A stretch of 64,000 nt of DNA from Corticium candelabrum (lineage: Eukaryota > Porifera > Homoscleromorpha > Homosclerophorida > Plakinidae): contig NC_085085.1 in the NCBI RefSeq assembly GCF_963422355.1, forward strand, positions 8,733,664-8,797,663, written 5' to 3'. The first letter of the stretch is position 1, and each line of letters begins with the position of its first letter. The notes under the pieces were generated by a model. The model saw nothing but the letters and a program-made list of their open reading frames with translations, did no database searches and was not told the DNA's origin. This document shows, one piece after another, positions 43,460-55,400 of the stretch. A program made the position numbers and the translations under genes.

Positions 43460-46214
43460 ATGGACAATCCAGAGTTGACGGATGCAGAGTTAGATAAGCT
43501 ACAGTAAGATAGCATTGACATCTGCATGCATTAGTATTGGAGAAATGCTCTAAACAATTGCAACGTTACAATTACTTTAATGATGTGGTAGGAAGTAGAT
43601 ACTGTAACTTCAGCAGAACAATGGTCGGAAAACATTGTGAACTCATACAAAGAGTTCCTAGTCTCTGGAGGGACAAACTACACTGATATTCCAAGCAGGA
43701 AACGAAAGTCATTTAGAAGAAGAGCAAAGATTTTACAGTTCAAGATGGAAGGTTACAATGTACTACACAAAGACTCCAGGTTTACTCAGACTGGCACTTG
43801 GTAGCAAAAATGAGCAAGATCGTGCCTTTAAGGCTAGTGCATCATAATAAAAATTAGTTGCAGTTACTTGAAATAGCTATGTATATGAGTGAAGAATCAC
43901 TCTGTTGATTGATGTAGGAGTGTCACGTAAATCCAATTGGCGGTCATCTGGGAAGAACTAAAACCACTGACAAAATAAGGAGCAGACACTACTGGCCAAA
44001 CCAGTACATTGATATCGCAAATCAGGTAGAAATTTTTTTGTTACTAATCTTGTAAAATAATTTAACTAGCACAATTAATGTTGTCTAGATAAGAAAATGT
44101 GATAGGTGCCAGAGGACGAATTCTGTTCTCAAATTGCAGTCAAACGAACTCCACCCTATTCCTGTTCGTTCAGAAGTGTGGAGTCTAGTTGGAATTGATC
44201 TCATGGGACCGCTGACAATGACAAGTCAAGGAAACCAATACATACTAACAATGACATGCTATTTCAGTAAATGGGTTGAAGCTTTCCCCATATCAGACAA
44301 AACTGCTGTTACAGTGGCCAGGGCTTTGTACACTGCCTACTGTAGGCATGGAGCACCAAACAATATTATCACTGATCAAGGCAGAGAGTTTGTCAACCAG
44401 GTTGTATGAGATATGTCCTATGTGCTTGTTAATTAAATCATGTATGTCCAATGTAAACTTTGCTTCACCTGTAGGTGTATGTACCACTAGTTGGATGTTT
44501 ATACTGTGTTTGCTTCAACAGGTGTGCAAGGTACTCCATTGTCAATTCAATGTCAGGCAAAGAATAACAGCTGCTTATCATCCTCAGTCTAACGGACTAG
44601 ATGAAAGAACAAATCAAACAATTAGAAAGTAAGATAAACAATATAAAAAGATAAGTGTAGTTCTATTGCAATTAGAGTATTATGACTACATAGATGCCTT
44701 GAAAAATTGGTAATAGAGCATGAAGAAGACTGGGATGAACTCCTTGACCCAGTTCTCTTTGCTATTCGAACCAGTGTTCAAGAGTCCACCAAGTTAACTC
44801 CTTTCTTTTTAATGCATGGGCGAGAAGCTAGGTTTCCTTTAGAAGCTGAAAACAGTGAGATCACTTCTGTCAGTCAGTTGGGTAATGTGCAGCAAGCAGT
44901 ACATCATCTAAAGGAAATGAGAAACAAAGTTTTCCCTCAAGTAAAAGAAAACATTGAAAACAGTCAGGAAAGACAGAAACAACAATAGAGAAAAAGAAAA
45001 GGAGCTGTAGTAAACTCTATCCAGGTTGGACAGACTGTTTTGCGATTAAATATGCTAAAAAGGACAACGAAAGGTCATAAGATGGAAGACACCTGGCTTG
45101 GACCATACAGAGTTATAGAAATGACTGCATCTGGTGCCTGTGTCCTTCGTTGCATCAAAACTAATTCAACAATGAAGCGCAAAGTTAATATTAGTCAGCT
45201 GAAGATCTACAATACACCACAGAAGTCTTTTTGAATTAGCAAATGCGACAAGCAAAGATGATGAATCAGCTGCTACTAGGATTAAGAGCAACAGCAAGCC
45301 AAATTTCTCAGATTTAGAACGTCAGCTATTTGATCAAAGTCTGTTACGGCTGTGGTGCACAGGAGCAATATGGGAGGCTTGGAAAGCTGAAGAAGACGAC
45401 GAGAGAGAGAGGTATGCTTACATCTAGCTACTGGCACATATTGATTAGTTATGTTATGGTTACTGCATGTACTTTGTGTTTTGCAGCTTGCTGAACATAC
45501 AAGCTCTGTTGAAGAATGTTGGCTTAGTGTCAATGTAGACGTGGCTCTGTGGCTAGACTGTCAAACATATGAGAAAAAGCCAACATTAAAACGAGTTAGT
45601 GATTTTGTGCTAGTAAGTAAATCCTGTTGTTCATCAAGAGTTCAATGATTTTGCAAAAGCTGAAATAACACCAGAATTGCAAATACTACTAGACGTGGAC
45701 TTAATTAAGGTCTGGGAAACTGACAAAGCACTCTCATTGCCAAGGGTGTCTCGATATCAAAACGTGTATGTCAGCATCAGCAGCTCTCAACTTGATGACC
45801 TATGTCTGTGGGTATATGATATGAGAAAGCTGTATAACAGTAAAGGAAGAAGTTTGTTTGAGGTAGTTAATAAGAGAGCAAGTATGCCTCAAACATTGTC
45901 TAGTCTAACATCAGCTGCCGAGAGTTCACAAAGAGTAAGTCAACTGAATTTGCCACAATAACCAGAAGATTTGTTATAAAATTTTCTTTTGCAGTGGGTA
46001 CATGGTCTGGATCTCAATGAAACTGATAAATGTATTATACAAGGCAAGTGTGCCGACGGCTTTCTAACTGACAAGCACATGCATGCTGCTCATCAGCTTC
46101 TATTAAAGCAGTTTCCCTACATCAGTGGACTAGAGTCAACACTCCTTTGCCAGACTTACGGATTCGCTCATGTAACAAGTGATGGTATGAAATAAATACC
46201 CCTCTCACTGACAT

Positions 46215-46293
<79 letters not shown>

Positions 46294-46300
46294 ATGCACG

Positions 46301-46347
<47 letters not shown>

Positions 46348-47002
46348 CACCACACACACACACACACACAACACCACACTACACCACACTACACTAATAG
46401 TGTAATATTATCAAAATAATATTATAAGCATTCATGTGGTTTGTAATAATAACAAATGCATTTTTGTACAGCTATTCAGATTCATTTTACAGGAAGTCAT
46501 TATTGGGTGACTTCAACCTGCTTTGGCAAACAAGTACGACTATACGACAGCAATGCTGGCCTACACTTGTCTCCTTGTATGGAAACACAGCTGGCGCAAA
46601 TCTATCAATTGGCTCACAAAGACAACATTCTCATGGTAGAACAAATGCCAGTGCAACAGCAACAAAATGGTAAAGATTGCGGGCTATTTGCAATAGCATA
46701 TGCATTTCATGCAGCTCTAGGAGATGATGTAACCATCATGCATTTTGATATTTCCAAAATGCAACAATATCTGATTTACTTTTTTTTTTGATCGAGAGGA
46801 GCTCTCACCTTTTCCAATGAAAGAAGACAAGCCATTGGAAACATGTGACAGAAGTCACTTTTATATTACTTTGCACTGCACGTGTTTGTTGCCAAAGACA
46901 CATGGCAAGATGGTAGAGTGTTAAGTCTGTGAAAACTTGTATCATGACAGATGTGTCACAATGTCCGGTAGTGAGCCTTGGATTTGCGCTAAATGTAGAT
47001 AA
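43460..47002 (+). pseudogene. Ginger transposase (integrase-ULP1-PHD), disabled copy
   Basis: Recognised exons: 43460-43503 (ATG, 'MDNPELTDAELDKL'), 43592-43779 ('RRRAKILQF'), 43917-44025 (H2C2: 'CHVNPIGGHLG'), 44089-44400 ('CDRCQR', 'GIDLMGP', 'TDQGREF'), 44522-44628 ('HPQSNGLDE', again exactly 35 residues from D to E), and 44694 onward ('WLGPYRVIEM', GPY/F). Then come linker exons near 45240-45413 and 45690-45940, a ULP1 part at 45990-46186 and 46471-46790 (SHYWVTS, LYDS, KDCGLFA), and a PHD finger at 46870-47002 (ending WICAKCR). Defects: an in-frame TAG at about 44986, a one-base shift at about 45230, a shift in a T10 run at 46780, and a TAA inside the PHD finger. The (AC)n tract lies in an intron. 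Confidence 0.85.
46214..46392. repeat. (AC)n microsatellite
   Basis: Interrupted AC tract within an intron of the Ginger element 2 gene, between the two ULP1 exons. Confidence 0.95.
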
Positions 47003-48016
47003 ATGTCTTGCTATACACAGCTTCAGTATTAATTTGTTCAATTAATACATCAACTTTAAATGTACAAAGTTGAAACTGTGAACTAAGTCAGAATCTAGAA
47101 CCTTAATTAAACATTTGACAACGATATCTTCTCTAGACTTACCTTAAATTGCCAGCTGTGTTAAGATTTCCGTCCGTCCGTGTGTACACATGACCAGGTC
47201 GTCCATAAGTCTCTAGTTGGCATACACGCGTGCACATCAATGCTCCTACAGCGATCCCCAGTTGCAAGTTGAGAACTGCAGGCTTGTAGACCCATCTATG
47301 CTTGCAGCTGAGTCTGCAATCGTCTCCAACTAATGTTGGAGTGAATCTCCTTCGTACATCAACAACGTCAGGCTCGTCAACCGATTGATTGGTTACGTAC
47401 TAGACTTCACTCACAAAACGACGCCTAGAGACGAGTATTCAGTAATATCAATTGCTTGAAACGTTGTCACGGTTTGGGACGGCGAGGAAAGCACATGGGT
47501 ACACAAATCACCGGGGTCCGAAATCACCAGCAGCTTTGCATCATGACTGGTGATATGTGTACCCGACATGAGGTCTGGAGCATCGGGTCGACGGTCTGGA
47601 ATCGCGAGCAAAGCGCGAGGATACACAAATCACCGGGTGCACAAATCCCCGTGACACCGGTGTAGACCGGGGGATACTCGGGGTAGGCGAGGCAGTAGAT
47701 GTTGATAGCGCATGCCCACTGTTCAGTTCATCATGACGGAACTGCATGGTGCTTTCGCTACTACTACAAGAGCATAGTGTGGCCTTACTGACACCGAGGA
47801 GGAACTAGAAAATGAGGAAGAAGAAGGAGAAGAGGACGTTGAAGATGACTGACATTTATTGCTCTACTTTTGCTGTGTTGTTAGAGTTGCTCTAGGCTAG
47901 CGTATATAATGGTACTGGTAGTTCTACTTCAACCTAGCACAATGATAGTGGCAGCAGTTGCATACTAGATAGTGTTTCTCTAGCGTACCATGAATGCGTT
48001 CTGGGTTGCACATTTT

Positions 48017-48117
48017 ACCTCTCATTTTGCTGCATGCCGTTAGACCCCCGGGGTATACCGGCACCCTGGTAAACCACGGCATAAACCGGCATGCAGCAAA
48101 ATGCGAGGTAATACGGT
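48017..48117. repeat. Terminal hairpin of the ACCGTATT-family element
   Basis: 'ACCTCTCATTTTGCTGCATG' pairs with 'CATGCAGCAAAATGCGAGGT' around a loop that itself holds ACCCTGGTAA and GGGGTATACC. The same loop words appear at 10685-10740, so the hairpin is a family feature and not chance. Confidence 0.75.
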
Positions 48118-49118
48118 ACTGACCTGGACTTAGTAATTGGTCATTAGCATCTGACACGCCGCAGAGTCGTCGCAAGAGCAGCCTAGAGTCATAGAAGGAG
48201 ACAACGGTCGAGGCCGTCGCGGCTCGTCCCAAGCAAGCTCAGCAGTCTGCACGTCAGCCACTTTCCGGAAATCATGGAGATCCGTATGCGTGCTCTCGTT
48301 GTGGCTGGTTTCACAGCCAAGGACGTTGCCCAGCAACAGAACAGGGAAGGTATGCCACAATTGTAAAGGGCGGGGCCATTTCGCTACTATGTGTCGCCAT
48401 AATCCCCCCAAAAATTCATACAGTAGACACCTTCGCAAGCAAGTACTCCAACTGAGATGTTACAACAAACAAATTCAGAAATCAAGAGTGTCACTAGCAG
48501 CCATGATTCGTAAAATCTTCCACTTTCTTTCTGTGTGCTATGGACAATGATCGGGTTGGACGGCGTCTCTCATGACATGTGAAACATCAGTTCAGTATAA
48601 ACTAGATACTGGAGCACAGGCAAACGTCTTACCTAGAGAGACGTATCGAAGACTCAGTCAACGGCCAGCACTGAAGATCAAGCATCAACTTACAACCGAC
48701 ATGGAGGCCTTCGTACACTCCCACAGCTACTTCCAGGAGATTATGTTCTTGTATGGAACGCAGACCAGAAACAATGGCGAACTCCAGGACAAGTCAAGAG
48801 GCAAATGAATGGAAGGTCATACCAGGTGGTCCTACAAGGAGGATCAGTAATCGGAAGGAACCGTCATCAGTTGAAATTCCGTCGTTATTTTACTCTTAGA
48901 CGTCGATGGGATAGTTGGCCAGCGGATGTCAATACCACGTTTCAAGATGAAGAAAGATTGCCAGAAAATGCCGTTGCCGGAGGTGAGATGTCGCCAACCC
49001 CCGTGTTCAAGTGAGACAACCCCAGGTTCAAGTGCCCCCGACGACTACGAGTTTTGGACGAGAAATACGCTCTCCGGCCTGGCGAAAAGACTACGTTTCG
49101 TGACGGTGTTTTGAACTG
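48118..49118 (+). pseudogene. Gypsy gag C-terminus, zinc knuckles, protease and pol tail
   Basis: Continues gag with 'DLDL'. Two CCHC-type knuckles follow: a variant 'CSRCGWFHSQGRC' (48295) and a canonical 'CHNCKGRGHFATMC' (48352). A retropepsin core 'YKLDTGAQANVL' (48595) gives the catalytic Asp. After a large deletion the reading resumes as a short 'REIRSPAWRKDYV'-like end of pol just before the 3' LTR. Several frames are used, and it cannot make a working polyprotein. Confidence 0.82.
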
Positions 49119-49152
49119 TTATGTTGTGTTGGCGCTTTGAGAAAAAGGGAAA

Positions 49153-49293
49153 TGTAATGTACAGTACGCTTGGGAATGGGTAGCGTACGTTAGAAAAAGG
49201 GTGTCAAGAAATAACCTCGTGTTTTCTCGGTCTGTACCTAGTCTGTAGTGATTTACTTTACAATACAACCCGTAGCTTGGAACGGATGCTACA
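49153..49293 (+). repeat. 3' LTR
   Basis: Near-identical to the 5' LTR over its last 115 bases, ends ...GATGCTACA, and is followed by the AATGT duplication. The SorLA-like gene starts 140 bases further on, so this LTR lies in that gene's 5' flank. Confidence 0.92.
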
Positions 49294-49433
49294 AATGTCA
49301 TGGCTAAAATTATCTAGTCGGTCTTCCAATAGAATGAGAGACGTAAAAAGCTATAATAATGTTTTGCTTGAAAACAGACAATCACGTGAGCTTATCGTTA
49401 GTTGATATTAATGTCGCTAATTTCTTCTGCATA

Positions 49434-52400
49434 ATGTCCTCCTGTCACAAGGTGGCACGACTTCTTGTCTTTATCTCATCCACTCTGTGCCTTCACGTGC
49501 AGGATGAACAGCTCTTGCGTCGTCGTGTTACTTTGACAGAGCTCGACAGAGGTCATTTCGTGCAGAGTTTGCATAATGTGGAGAGACGCGATACAACCAA
49601 CAGCACAAATCCTAGCACTCCACCGGTATTGGGACATTTTGCACATCTGCGTAATGACAGGCATCGTCTTGCCATTGTGCACTGGTCAGGAGAGAATAGC
49701 TCAGTAAGACGGCAGTATAGTCGGAAGACGGTGCAGCTGACATTTTTGATGTTTTTTTTTGCGTTATTTCTCGCTAGGCGATATTTATTCTGACTACTAA
49801 TCGGTATCGGAATGGTACGTCGCGTGAATCGAATTTATGGAGGTTAGAGCCGGAATATGCATTTTTAGTACATTGTACTGTGCTGTAACGTGAGCTACAG
49901 GAAATGGGTTTTTGCGAAGTCACGTGCTGACACTCGGAAATCTTTTGTGGCGCTTCCAGTTTTCAAGCCTAGATTTTGGTGGTTATGAAAGTGGATGGGT
50001 GCATGACTGCCTGCTTAAAATGAGTGCTCAATCACAGAGCAGTGTTCTCATTCGGACTCATAGTGGGCAACCACAAGCACTAGTCAAACAGCCATTTCAC
50101 CATCAACGTTTACAAATCACCGACGTTCAGAAGAGAGCATTTTAATTTAATTACAAGTCTAATTCATTTTTGCAAATCACAAAGAGTTGTAAAAAATAGA
50201 AGCATAACCATTTGCAATGGTCAATGCTAAAGTTATTGTTTTCTTGTCACTGATTAGTAAAATTATACTGGAACGTAATATTGAGATAACCAAGGTGACA
50301 TCAATGTTCTTTATGTATTGAATCTTACTATTTGATGATAACAGACGATTTTAGCGGTGCTAGGGCATTTGCTGTTACATGAAATGACAGTCACTTGTAC
50401 AATTTTAAATATGTTTTTCAAGTAGTACTGTACATTTTTTAAGAGCAAAATGGCTTCTAAATTTGTAATTTCCAATCCTTTGCAACAAGTTGAGTGACAA
50501 AGACTGTGGTTCTTCAGTCTCCAGAGAGCTAGCTGTTAAAGCAGGCTGTCAAAATTTTTATTTTATATTTAATAGTCAGTGATCAAACTATTAATTAATT
50601 AAATATCACAATCAAACTCTATAGTGGTTGTTGAGCTTGGGGTGATATAAAATATAAGATAGCATTGTTACATATTGACATTGATTGTCTGTTTGTGTGA
50701 ATCAGAGTCTTGTTTTTGATGGGTCGGCTCTGCTTAAAACTTTTTACTAGAAAAATGAGATGGCTTCCATTTTTTCTGCACACCCATACCATCTTCATGC
50801 AATTATTGATGGACAAATGATATCATCTAATTAATTAATGGTATATGTACATGGTAAGGTGAACACAAAAGCCTTTAAACAAATAGTTGCAATGGAAATG
50901 AGTATTAATGGCATTATGAGGAAACTGAGTTGCCTTTGTAGAGGTTTTCACTCTCCAGTGCTAGTTCAAGTTGGTATTTGTGTGGATAATTGCTTGCCAT
51001 CATTTTGCTTTCCCACTGATGTGTCTGAAGTAGTACTTGAGGTGTGATGATTGAAGCGTGTCGACAAAGAGAACGAGCTTCCATTTTGGAGTTTTGAACC
51101 TGGTAGCTAGATTTTAACATATATCCAGGCAGCCTCAAGTTGACTCCTTGTTGCATTGATTTGATGAGAGTTTGTTGTGTTCTTAAGACGTATCACTTAA
51201 GGCCTTTTCAAACTACATTCCAAAGTGCATTAAATGTACACACCTAATTATATTGGCTGTCAAAACAGCATTCAATGCTGATTTACTCAAACCACAAACG
51301 GTGGTGGTTTGAAGTGGATTCAATGCGCATTGGCAGCTGCACGTGGCACCACACCTACCCACGCAGCTCTTTATGTCGGAAAGCAGCAGTAGACTTACGT
51401 TCCATGTGTATCTTGTGCTTATGGCATAGATGAGGGTACTGTAACAGAAGATAGAGAAAGATGTGTTTGAAGAGACTGGCAGCAGTGGTGACCGCAGGTT
51501 GTAACTCAAGTTACACGGGTAGGCATGTTATGATGTTTACATGGATTGCATTTTCCATTCCTAGTGTGAAATGGGTCAATGCACATTGAATATGCATCAA
51601 GTTCACATCTGCTGCAAAGTGGATTGACTGCGGTTTGATGGCTTCGAATGGATTAACTGCGATTTGATGTGCTTTGAATGTGAGAAGGCCTTTATTTAAA
51701 ATTTGAAATCTTCTTGCAGTGTTCTTGCCAGTACCAGCCGTGCTGGCATTTTGCTGGTTGGGATAGTGAGATTGTCGTTTGAAGTATGAAAAGTAACCAA
51801 TATTGCCGGTTGGGGAGCGGAGATAGCAGGCGTGATCCTTGAACAAACATTCTAGTACTGTGGAAATGCAACTGAACATCCAAGATCTTTTTGTCACACG
51901 TTGGTGTAGGTGTCATGGGTTATATGTGTTGTTTACGGGTTGGTGGAACTTGAATGATGGCTTACCTGTTGCAGTAAATGAAGCCCTATCTTCTGGCATC
52001 ACTGCCCAAGCTTTTTACATTTCTTTTTGCATCCTTCTTTTGCATTGTTCTCTGCTGGACGTCATTGGCTACTTGCCAGGCTTCTGTGCTGTATCAGAGT
52101 TGGAATGCAGTTACAACAAGACTATGCTTTGACACGACCATGCTTTGACATGCCCCTGAGTCTTATTGCCTAGTTAGGCTATGTAAAGAGCTGCAGATTG
52201 TAGGGACGACCTTTGGTTCTAGTAAATAGTAGTAGGTTAGTTCTACGCATGACAGGAGACATTATTAGGCATCAATGCTATTGTGTAAAACGAGCAAACA
52301 GAAAGCGACATTATTTATATATGATGTCGTTTCTTAATTTGCTTTGCCTGTTGAGACAAAATCTTGGTGAGAACACTGTGCAGTTGTGTTGTTTAGTCTG

Positions 52401-55400
52401 AGTTTGTGATAACATTAAATAGGAGCATTCTCACACTGTTGCATGTACATTTTATCACTTTGAATTAAAACACTCAGTAATTGCAAAGCCTTTTTCACTC
52501 TTATTCGCACTGAAGGCAATGCAAAGCTGACTGAAATTTTTTAGTAGCCTGAATTGGAGGGATCAAGACGTTATAATAAGAGGTTGCACTAGCAGATACG
52601 TATGTGTAGGCCTTAGTTCTCAGAATTTTTAGAATATGAATTAAGTGTAAAGAATTGAGGTTGCTACACTGCAGTTTTAGTAAAGTTGACAAGCTTGACA
52701 TTTGGCACTTTGAGCCAGATCAGGGTTCCTTGCTCTATGCACATGACCTAGAAAGCACATGCCTTATAGCACATACTCTAGTTATGGCTTCCTCTGAGTA
52801 AGCAAGTGCACTCAGTTCACAGTGAACACCGAAGATTTGCATAGTTCAAAGCTTACATTGCTGCTGTTCTCATCAGCCGATGCCTGAGTGGACAGACTTG
52901 CAGTAGTTTGATCCATGAACTTTTGTGCAAGTGTAGTCTATGGGCGGCACTACTGGTGATTGAAATTGATTTTCTTACCAGGGCACTTGAACTAAGGTTA
53001 TGTTCAATAGCTCAAATCTACTCCACTTGAGATTGGCCTACATGCGCTTGTGCGAACGCAAGCTTGCCCCTCTAATAGTTTACTGATTATAAAATAGAAA
53101 TAGAAATATTTTATTTGTCTCTTTCAGTTTGTGGTTGTGCATGTGAAGTTGTGAGCTACAGAAACACAATAACATGCAAATGCATGATGATCTACAAATG
53201 AAAGTACTCTATGACCTATTTTATAAGGGCTATTACCGCCACTCTTATGTTTTTTGTGGACTTTGGAGGAAGGGTTTATTGGAGTGCAGCGCTAATTTGA
53301 CATGCTCTTAATAATTTCACATGGAAACCATTCTGTCAGCAGCTCTGATTGGTACATAGTAAATGATATACCTGTAAGCTTCACCAGTATGGAAGTAATA
53401 GAACCTCAGGGACAAATTTATGAAAAAATCTGATTGTGTGCTTGCAAATGAAATACCTGTATCTACATCAGTATACCAGAAGTGAAGAAACAACAGTGAC
53501 AGCTTCACCTGTACGTCGTAACTTGACTGCTTGGGTGTGCCTCTGGCGATCAGTCTCGCAATCAGAGAATGGATGATGCCGCAGTAAAAGAGGACGGCAC
53601 TTATTCCTGTCGGATATGACTCTGGGTTTCCCCAGAATTAAAATCAAACGGGGCAGATTATTAATATTAATACATTGTTATTAATGTTAATGTAATTTGG
53701 TTAATATTATTGACGGAGCTACTGGTATAGTTGAACAATCAGTAGAACAATTGGTAATAAAAGTTAGGTCAAACGATACCTCTAGCACGGACAGTGAAGA
53801 GATCATCACCACAAAGTGGGAGGACCACAATGACAACTAATTTAGATCAATTTCACCAATGGCTTCCAGAAAACAACTAAATGCGTGTTCGCCTGTTGTT
53901 GTCGAAACAAGTCGGGTCTGAAGGCAGAATATCACAGATTACATTGCGAAAGCTGTACACGTACATTTACCCTATTTCTATTTAACATTCTCTCCACCTC
54001 TTCACGTGCCTTCTGTATGCATACAAATACATAGAATGTTCATACTCGTGTAGAGTTCTGAGATCCAGAAGTTTTCTCACATTGTTGGTGAATAGGACCA
54101 CACCCTCAAATTTTAAACAGGGTGGACTGCCCTGCTAAAAGATCCTGGGGGAAACCCTGTGACTGCAATATGGTGCTTAGAAGAGGATGATGGTAAGGAA
54201 TTATGCGACAGTAGAAGCAGTTATACAGTAACTAGAGATGAGAAATGAGCATTCTACAAAATGGGAAATAAATGTATTCCAAATTCCAAAATGGAAAACA
54301 AACGTAATTCAAACGAGAAATGAGAAATGAATTGTAATTCAAAATGAACATGAACTGAAATGGTGGCCACAAGAAGATGTATGTCACATTTGGTTTTGCT
54401 TAGATCAATAGACTATGGCTATACATTCAACAACGATAACACAAAGGTGAATACAGCAGTGTTGGACTACTACTACATCAATCCACATGACAAGATGAAG
54501 GTGATAAGCAAAGAATTTTGTACTATCCATTGTATTAAACGAAGACACAGATACCTACTAAAATTGTGCATAGCAAGAAATTTATTTGCATTTGTCTTTT
54601 AGCTAATCTTTGTTGGAAAAATTGCTCATGTATTGTACATCACTGAGAATGAGGGACAGTCGTACCTTCCCGTGAAAGTTCCATTTGTGGCAGATGACAT
54701 AGATTATAACCCATCAGAGAATCGAGACACATATCTCACAGCATATGACAAGACACAAAAATCTGTGAGTTGTTTGTTTTGTGTTGTCTTTGTGTCTGTG
54801 AGGCTATTAAATAGTGTGCATATCCATACTTTGGCATGCATATACACATTGCAGTTTTGGTTACAAAGCATGTAGGTTACAGTGATCTAATTCTTATTTG
54901 AATGGTGGTATTTAGATGTAGCTGTTTGCTATTGCGTATTCTGCTGACTCTGTGTTGTTTTACTGAGTTATTGCTTTCATTGTAGCTGTATGTGTCTACT
55001 GATTATGGAAAAACATGGATTTCATTGGGAAGAAATATAACACGATACTACTGGTAAGTATAATGGGGTGGGTTTCTTAGCCTCGAATTTCCAGACCAGA
55101 GAGCATGCGAACTCTAGTCGACCAAAACGATACTACAATGATTTTGGAAGTACTTATCCAAAGCAATGTTAAATGGTAGTCTACCTGCGTAGAATCGTTT
55201 TACCTAGATCAACATATCATTTGTAAATGCTGTAAGATCTCACAAACAAAGAAGAGACGTCTGCCGTGTTTATGGTGATATCTTGGTGGACGGCATGAAA
55301 CGACGACTCTTTGATTCTTCCGCAGACCACTAGCTAGTCTAATCGCTCAACTGGCGAGACTACCGCTTGATCAGTTGTCAAAGGTGATGGTCTGGTGACG

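Larger units (their letters stand above)
42731..47656 (+). mobile_element. Ginger-type DNA transposon, element 2 (4926 bp, decayed)
   Basis: Inverted ends TGTTACGGGGATTTGTGCAC (42731) and ...GTGCACAAATCCCCGTGACA (47656). Arm homology runs for nearly 200 bases (to about 42925 and from about 47455). Flanks CAGG (42727-42730) and CCGG (47657-47660) agree at 3 of 4 bases, consistent with a mutated CCGG duplication. A 5' subterminal array of CCGGATGATGACTG-like units lies at 43040-43210. The coding order equals that of element 1, but sequence and TIR differ, so it is another family of the same group. Confidence 0.92.
42646..48117. mobile_element. TIR element of the ACCGTATT family, nested in gag, hosting Ginger element 2
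   Basis: Ends ACCGTATTACCCCACATTTT and ...AAAATGCGAGGTAATACGGT, with a 3 bp duplication ACT (42643-42645 and 48118-48120). Excision restores the gag reading (MERLLRT-DLDL). Without the Ginger insertion it is about 0.55 kb: a short left part and a right part holding an acidic-coding stretch (about 47800-47850) and a terminal hairpin. No transposase is visible. It is related to the element at 9533-10760. Confidence 0.88.
42034..49293 (+). mobile_element. Gypsy LTR retrotransposon, internally deleted, hosting a nested element
   Basis: LTRs of about 140 bases (42034-42172 and 49153-49293) begin TGTAATGTACA and end in TACA. The 5 bp duplication AATGT is exact on both sides (42029-42033, 49294-49298). 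The primer-binding-site position reads TGGTGACAGGGG right after the 5' LTR, and a purine tract (GAAAAAGGGAAA) stands right before the 3' LTR. With the 5.5 kb nested insertion removed, only about 1.79 kb remains: gag, two zinc knuckles, protease, and a last pol fragment. Reverse transcriptase, RNase H and integrase are absent, so it is a non-autonomous deletion derivative. Confidence 0.93.
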
